Shown: piece by piece, positions 58,875 to 64,000 of the stretch | Layout of the letters: each line of letters starts with the position of its first letter | How positions within the stretch are numbered: the first letter of the stretch is position 1 | Assembly (NCBI GenBank): GCA_001414485.1 | Contig: LLEY01000023.1 | Coordinates: 372,001 to 436,000, forward strand | Length of the DNA stretch: 64,000 bases | Reading direction: 5' to 3' | Origin: Calycina herbarum | Taxonomy: Eukaryota; Ascomycota; Leotiomycetes; Helotiales; Pezizellaceae | Notes under the pieces: generated by a model | Databases searched by the model: none | What the model was told of the DNA's origin: nothing | Seen by the model: the letters and a program-made list of their open reading frames with translations, nothing else | Translations under genes and position numbers: made by a program

Positions 58875-60226
58875 TCAATACCAAACACTGATCAACTCCT
58901 CACTGACAGCACTAGGCGTCAGAACCCCCGATTCAGTAATCAATGCTGATACCAATGCCGGAGGCTATTTTCAAGTCAGCCTCATAAATCCATCATTCCG
59001 AGAATAGAAACTTACAGTAAAATCCACAGCATCAACCGCAGTATTAGGTTTTATCGCCTCAACACCCCCAAAATAATCCATCCTCTCCAACACTTTCGGC
59101 GTAGAATCGGTAAATTTGTGATCACTCTTCTCCACCTCATCCTCGATCTCAAATTTGATAACCTCCTGATCAATCCCCAGATCATATTGACCCAAAGGAT
59201 ATAATCTCACAAACTTGTGACTCTCCGCCGCAACGTAAAACGGCTTCCCCGCCGCCTTAGCAAGAAGTGCAATTTGGTAAGTCCCCAATCTCGAAATGAT
59301 TCCTCCGTTTTCGACAACACCTTCCGCACCAACAATGACCAAATTTACTTTGCCCATTGCATAGCCAACTGCTCCTTCCGGAATAGTAGCAACTGGTACA
59401 CCCTTCGCTCGTAACGCGGAAACAACAGATTTGCTCTCCGAACTTCGCGCATCATTCATCACATAAATGACGTTAAACCTCACATTCCCACCACTAGCAC
59501 TAGCCTCCGCAGCTTTACTCAACAATGACCCCACAACCCTTGATCCCCCATGTGTCAGCACCACACTCCCATCCCTCACGAAATTCCTCCCATAATTCGC
59601 AATTCGTTCCCGTCCCGCTTTGGCACGACTAACAAACAACCGTCCATTACTCAGAAGATGTTGTCGTACAGAATCGAAGTTTCCAGTACTTGTAGGTTTT
59701 AAGGAGGAAATCATGTATCGTTGAAAAAGATCTGTGCCTGCGGAAAGGGATATCGAATTTGGAATACGCGATTTGAGGTAGTCGGATTGGGTTTTTACAA
59801 GGTCGAGTGTTTCGAAAACAGTTACGGCGCGGGATTGAACTAGGAGTTCGATGAGGGCTTCGATTGCTGCTACGGGCATAGTAAGGTCTGGGTCTTCGCG
59901 GAGGAGTCGGTGGTAGGTTTGTACGATGCTATGAGGGGTGTGAGTCAGATGTTCAAAAGCATTGGGGGGGGGGAAACATACTCGAAGGGTTTGGCTTTGT
60001 TGCCCTGGGGAATGTTTCCTACGGTTGCCATTCTTGTTAAGGCGGGAGGGTGACCGGCGAGAGGTGGAGGGGTGGTGGTTCCTTCGTAGGAGGATTGAGA
60101 TGCTGTTCTGTTGTTAGTAAGTTGTTGACGAGGCTGAATTTTTGGTGTTGCGCCGGCGGGCACTAGGAAGCGGATAGAGACATGGGACACTAGGGGGAAG
60201 ATCTTACTGGTATCGGACTCATCCAT
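58875..60226 (-). CDS. GCN3: Translation initiation factor eIF2B subunit alpha (Gcn3)
   Basis: Exons 59982-60226 (may contain a further 105-nt intron), 59016-59928 and 58875-58964. Introns of 53 and 51 nt are fixed by homology: DIVQTYHRLLREDPDLTMPVAAIEAL across the first and LVSALITESGVLTPSAVSEELISVWY after the second. The protein has 415 residues from 60226 without the optional intron, 380 with it, and about 350 from the ATG at 60031. Yeast Gcn3 has 305. The N-terminal extension is Thr/Pro/Ser-rich. Core motifs include SRAKAGRERIANYG, VLTHGGSRVV, IVGAEGVVENGGII, AAGKPFYVAAESHKFVR. This regulatory subunit of the eIF2B guanine-nucleotide exchange factor senses phosphorylated eIF2-alpha. The exact start is uncertain. 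Confidence 0.93.
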
Positions 60227-60648
60227 AATTGCGGTTGTTGATTAGTTTCAGAGTTGATTGGGAGACGAAATTGAGGGGATTTTCAAAAGTTGAAATAACA
60301 GTAGAAGAGACGAAGGCTTTGAGAGCTTCGAGTCCTGTCCTGTTTCTTGTTGGAAGCAGGGCTGGAATCTTCCGATTGGAGTGAATTGACTGGAATGACC
60401 GGGGGGTATATTCGCGAGAAGGAAAACCACGCTAAGATAAGAAGAGATAAGACACTAATCGGCGGGGAAATCTACGACCTGGAAAATGGTCGGAATTAGG
60501 CATGTTCTCGCATTGAGATCTGTGATTGGAACCTGATCAACCTCGAGGATTCTCATCCTGAACCTCACCTCTCAAGTATCTATAAGATGCTCACCGACAA
60601 ATAATATCTAATTCCTCAATCAGATCAATACACCCCACTAGACAAACA
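60227..60648. promoter_or_regulatory. 422-bp bidirectional promoter between eIF2B-alpha and NECAP-like genes
   Basis: The two genes diverge from starts at 60226 (-) and 60649 (+). No other feature lies between them, so both promoters and 5' UTRs share this DNA. A CTATAAGAT near 60579 could serve as a TATA-like element for the plus gene. Confidence 0.6.
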
Positions 60649-61440
60649 ATGGAGACCATCGACCCCTCCACAGGAAGACCTCTCCCTCCAGACGCAATCC
60701 AAAGAATCCTCTTCATCGCTCCCTCAGTCCACATCTACAACATCCCCCCTCTAACCAGCACAAAAGGCTACGTAGCCGCCTCCTGGACCGAAAACAACAA
60801 TGCCCGTCTAATCTTCACTGCCCGTCTCCGACTCCTCGAAACCGCCATTCCACTCCCCAACAACACCGAGTCCGTAAAAGCAGATATCCTCCTCGAAGAC
60901 CCTTCAAATGGCCAGCTATTCGCCGCAGCTCCCTATACCACTCCAGATGTCGTAGAACAGGTTCTTGACTCGTCGCGGTTCTTCGCTTTAAGGGTTCAAG
61001 GAGAGGGAGGCAGGAAAGCGGTACTGGGAATTGGATATGAGGAGAGAAGTGAGGCTTTTGATTTCAGTGTCGCATTACAGGAAACGAGGAAGACTTTGAA
61101 TATTGAGGATAATGGCAAGGCTGGAGGGAAGAAAGCTGTGAAAGAGGAGAAGCCTGCTGAGAAGAAGGATTTCAGCTTGAAAGAGGGGGAGACGATTACT
61201 GTGTCTTTTGGAGGGAAAGGGAGAAGGAACGTTTCGAAGCCGGAATCGACGGGGAGTGGGTTTGGAGGCGGAGGTGGGTTCTCATTACCTCCTCCTCCTG
61301 GCAGTTCGTTATTACCGCCTCCACCGAGTGCACAGGAGGTTAAGGCTCAGAAGAGATTAAGTAGGACTATGGAACCTCCGCCACCGAAGCCTGTTGATGA
61401 TTTTGGGTTTGATGATGGGGAGTTTGGGGAGTTTCAGTAG
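60649..61440 (+). CDS. NECAP-like adaptin-ear-binding coat-associated protein
   Basis: A single exon of 263 residues. The first ATG follows AAACA. Residues 15-165 form the NECAP PHear domain: IQRILFIAPSVHIYNIPPL, GYVAASWT, LRLLETA, SSRFFALRVQGEGGRKAVLGIGYEERSEAFDF (shown in parts, all typical). A Lys/Glu-rich linker and Gly/Pro-rich stretches (FGGGGGFSLPPPPG) follow. The acidic aromatic tail DDFGFDDGEFGEFQ offers motifs for binding AP-2 or clathrin-coat proteins. NECAPs act in clathrin-mediated endocytosis. No introns found. Confidence 0.9.
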   Translation: METIDPSTGRPLPPDAIQRILFIAPSVHIYNIPPLTSTKGYVAASWTENNNARLIFTARLRLLETAIPLPNNTESVKADILLEDPSNGQLFAAAPYTTPDVVEQVLDSSRFFALRVQGEGGRKAVLGIGYEERSEAFDFSVALQETRKTLNIEDNGKAGGKKAVKEEKPAEKKDFSLKEGETITVSFGGKGRRNVSKPESTGSGFGGGGGFSLPPPPGSSLLPPPPSAQEVKAQKRLSRTMEPPPPKPVDDFGFDDGEFGEFQ

Positions 61441-61723
61441 TCTGAAAGCTAATTGGGTCTCTGTTCACTCTTCTCTTTTGACCTGATACAACCTTCTTCG
61501 GCCAATGGCATTCTCTTTGAAACGGTGTCTTTGGAGCTGGGAGGAACTCTTGATGATTGAGAATTATAAGCGGCTTCATAAATCAATTCCCATTGATTCT
61601 CAAGTTTAATATGGGCATAATTACAGGTTACATCGATGCTATGTACTGGTACCTAAGCAGGCAAATCACCAAATCCTTGTTGTTTCATACCATTTCACAC
61701 ATTTTCATGTACAAATCCCTTCT
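61441..61723. other. Convergent 3' ends of the NECAP-like and coiled-coil genes
   Basis: A short spacer between two converging genes; shared terminator region, no further feature. Confidence 0.5.
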
Positions 61724-62815
61724 CTACCCCACATCCACATTCTCCTTATCATCCTGCTCCTTTTTATCCTCACTAGTCAATTTCCAAATCTCAGACAGCC
61801 CCAGAATAATAGGCAAACTATTCTGTCTCTTAAAAATCATCTGCTCATTTCTCGGAGTCGCCAAAAGCTTATTGCAATTCGCCGAATCCAAAGACGAAGA
61901 TCTATGCTCGAGACCCGGTCTCACTTTCTTATGTTCTTCCTTTTCCTCCACCACATGTGGTGTCCTCGTCGTTGGCGAAGCTTCATCATCACTATCCTTC
62001 CACATCGTCCCCTTCCCAAAAGTAAACCCCTCATCCACCTCCGCCGTCTCGTTTTTCGTCGCCGTCGGAGGAGTAGAAGAAGGAACAATCGGAAACGGAT
62101 ACCCAAACCCCTTCGGTTCAAAACAAGGACTCTTAGGATCCAGCATGGGAGTAGTAACCCTCAACTCACTAAAAGCCCCCGGTCCCCTTACGGTCGGCGT
62201 CATATCCAAAGGTAAAGCTTCCATGGCTTTCATTGCATTCTCGTGTAATTGTTCATAGTGCCCTCTTTCCATCTCCACCCTCTCCCTATATTCTAATTGT
62301 TGGATCTCGGTTGTTAATTGGTTTAGACGGACGAGGATGGCGGCTTCTTGGTTGTTTGTTTCGTTTAGACGGTGGCGGAGCCATGATAAACGTTTCCGGG
62401 TTTTGCGCGTTAGATTGGGTGTTTGCTGATCAGATGAGGGGGAGGGGAGGGTCTTGAGGGGTGGGATTTTGTTTAGGAGATCGTGAGCTTTGGTGTTTTC
62501 TCGCTGCAGGATTGAGAGGAGGTATGTTCTTTGAGCGCAGAGGTCTTCGATATTTTGTGCTTTGCTTTCCAAAAATTCCGTGCCCAAGGGTTGATTCAAT
62601 GATTGTGGGGAAGGAGAGTAGGGACTCGATAATCTCTGCAACGCAGGGAAACTAAACATAGGCGCAGACCTATAAAGCGCAGAAGGAGGAGGTGAGAATA
62701 GAATCCCACCGTCCATTGAGTAATGTCTCTGAGAATCGAAAAGCAATTGATGGGGAGGCGGCCTAGGTGTGAAATTTTGGCTAGCCATGGGCATGTAGTT
62801 GGTACCTTGATTCAT
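61724..62815 (-). CDS. Unrecognised coiled-coil protein
   Basis: Single exon of 363 residues. Residues 1-80 are Pro/Ser/Gln-rich and probably disordered. Residues about 83-185 form a coiled coil in two parts (SKAQNIEDLCAQRTYLLSIL; LNQLTTEIQQLEYRERVEME) with a basic TRKTRKRLSWLRHRL between. The remainder is polar with acidic and Ser/Thr-rich stretches, a possible short motif KRQNSLPIILGLSEIWKLT near residues 325-343 and a Lys/Glu end. The well-kept short motif near the C-terminus suggests a protein-binding site. I do not recognise the family. The open frame of 1.09 kb with normal codon use supports a real gene. Function unknown. Confidence 0.7.
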   Translation of the reverse strand: MNQGTNYMPMASQNFTPRPPPHQLLFDSQRHYSMDGGILFSPPPSALYRSAPMFSFPALQRLSSPYSPSPQSLNQPLGTEFLESKAQNIEDLCAQRTYLLSILQRENTKAHDLLNKIPPLKTLPSPSSDQQTPNLTRKTRKRLSWLRHRLNETNNQEAAILVRLNQLTTEIQQLEYRERVEMERGHYEQLHENAMKAMEALPLDMTPTVRGPGAFSELRVTTPMLDPKSPCFEPKGFGYPFPIVPSSTPPTATKNETAEVDEGFTFGKGTMWKDSDDEASPTTRTPHVVEEKEEHKKVRPGLEHRSSSLDSANCNKLLATPRNEQMIFKRQNSLPIILGLSEIWKLTSEDKKEQDDKENVDVG

Positions 62816-63440
62816 AACTGGGAATCTAGGTACTCTATACCTTCATACTCTAGACATCAAAGAGTGGTAACTTCCACGTTGGGGAAACGGCTCCGACCTT
62901 TCTGCGGCCCATGTTATTGTTCTATCGTGAAAAGGAAACGGTCCGGTGCAAAATTCCGATCCAACGACAACGCCGAGTTGTCGAATCGAATAAAGAAAGC
63001 GAAAGCTTTTCGTCAGATCTAGCCCACGAGTTACCTAATTAAGCGATGCTTTGTCGTTTGATTGTGGAAATGAGGGGTGAACTTGCGGGACATGAGATAG
63101 CGGGCTGAAGCGAACCACTTCCTCGGGACCATTAAGTGTCGCATTTATACACGAGTTTAGGATTTGCAAAATGTTGAATCAGGTGGAGACATCGAGTGAC
63201 ATCAGTTGGGCTACTTTGTAAATGGTCTATAAAGGAAAATTTTGGAGTTCTGCTTTCAGCCCTTTCAAACTTTAGATTGTCGCTAAGCGAGAGATGAACA
63301 GTACACCTTGAAGTACAAAAAATGAATATCAATAAAAACTCTATAGTAAATATTACTACTTGGTCTAAAAATCCTTTTTACAACTCCCTAGAAATTGAAA
63401 ATTAAGCCAACGAAATACAAGCGTTGCCATCTCAACACTA
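62816..63440. other. Intergenic, no gene seen
   Basis: Promoter side of the coiled-coil gene. The 99-codon plus frame at 62723 overlaps that gene's start and has no motif. Confidence 0.45.
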
Positions 63441-63964
63441 CAGTGAGTTGCGAGTTAAGCTTGAATTTGCCTACTTTTTTTATAATCCGAGCTTTTTCAG
63501 AAAATTCCTTGATTTCCCCCCTTTTTAGGCACTCTTTTACCTATTAATTAACAATAACATATAATATACTATTTATAAGAACAGGAAAGAAGAGGCTCAT
63601 ATCTCTCCTTATACTCTATAAACTTTATAGGACAAAAACAGACAATTTTATATCTGTCTTAATTTTTATAAGGTCTAGGCATAGTCTATCGACCTTATAG
63701 GGGTAGTAAAATCTTTTTCAAAAAAAGGGGTTATTTTAAGAATTATTTATCTTTTAGTTTACTTTTATTATACTTACTTTAAATTGATAAATTATATAGA
63801 AGGGAGATAATTAGATATAGCGCTTCTTTCTAGCTAGGCCTCGTCTCTTTTAGAGTACTTTTATTTTCTGTCTTCTAAAGAAAAGAGGGAGAAAGCCATG
63901 ATAAAAAAAAAAGCTCGGATTACAAAAAAAGTAGGCAAATTCAAGCTTAACTCGCAACTCACTG
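63441..63964. repeat. Full-length 524-bp MITE with long terminal inverted repeats
   Basis: Begins CAGTGAGTTGCGAGTTAAGC and ends with its reverse complement, with inverted arms of about 55 bp (63441-63495 and 63911-63964). TA flanks both sides (63439-63440, 63965-63966). There is no coding capacity. CAGT ends and TA targets fit mobilisation by a pogo/Fot1-type transposase. A half copy lies at 20247-20533. Confidence 0.88.
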
Positions 63965-64000
63965 TAGTCTCTGAGGTTGCAACAAAGTTTACCAACCGCC

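Noticed and set aside
61904..62215. Arg-rich frames opposite the coiled-coil gene
   Set aside because: Antisense shadows of 61724-62815.
1..64000. tRNA and rRNA genes
   Set aside because: I looked for TTCGA-type T-loops with matching stems and for conserved rRNA words and found none I could support; a program such as tRNAscan-SE would settle it.

Overview
The window is nuclear DNA of a filamentous ascomycete. The genes have many short introns (about 40 to 75 nt) with GT...AG borders and CTAAC/CTGAC-like branch sites. The gene content (external NADH dehydrogenase, GID8, GNAT and cupin genes, a HET/NB-ARC/TPR gene) and the Fot1/pogo, chromovirus and Tad1-like transposons are typical of Pezizomycotina. 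My best guess is Helotiales, perhaps Sclerotiniaceae, but that rests on general resemblance only. Two long blocks (about 28.3-47.4 kb and 49.6-58.4 kb) are nearly free of CpA/TpG and full of TpA. This, with W-to-TAG and Q-to-TAG/TAA stops in dead genes, is the mark of repeat-induced point mutation (RIP).

Layout. 1-1321: 3' end of a plus-strand chromovirus (chromodomain remnant, polypurine tract, LTR). 3.5-5.9 kb: a RIP-killed HET/NB-ARC/TPR gene (minus). 6.9-15 kb: a five-finger C2H2 protein (+), a cupin gene (-) bracketed by two inverted copies of a 90-bp MITE, a GNAT acetyltransferase (-), a broken secreted Asp/Gly calcium-repeat protein (-) and a uridine kinase/UPRT-like gene (-, 8 exons). 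15.5-19.4 kb: GID8 (+) and an external EF-hand NADH dehydrogenase (+). 20.2-21.6 kb: a half MITE and a decayed coiled-coil gene. 25-27.2 kb: Golgi-type apyrase (+). 27.9-28.1 kb: a minisatellite at the edge of the AT-rich block.

The AT-rich block is a nest of transposons. It holds a pogo-like element with a zinc-knuckle transposase (28.4-30.3 kb) and a chromovirus (30.9-46.4 kb) abutting a second, different pogo-like transposase. The chromovirus was interrupted by an 8.2-kb Tad1-like LINE insertion (34201-42446), which itself received a solo LTR (36267-36730) and a 2.6-kb LTR element (39508-42098). Target-site duplications can be read for the last three. A small gene island (DUF6594-like membrane protein, 48.1-48.9 kb) separates this from a second chromovirus (50131-56843) and more LTR fragments. 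From 58.8 kb ordinary gene space returns: eIF2B-alpha (-) and a NECAP-like endocytic protein (+) share a 422-bp divergent promoter, followed by an unrecognised coiled-coil protein (-) and a 524-bp TA-flanked MITE.

The housekeeping genes serve unrelated processes (pyrimidine salvage, GID ubiquitin ligase, respiration, Golgi nucleotide hydrolysis, translation initiation, endocytosis). I see no biosynthetic cluster. The most unusual signal is a hypervariable repeat cassette inside the U3 of the chromovirus LTRs that differs between copies, and even between the two LTRs of one element.
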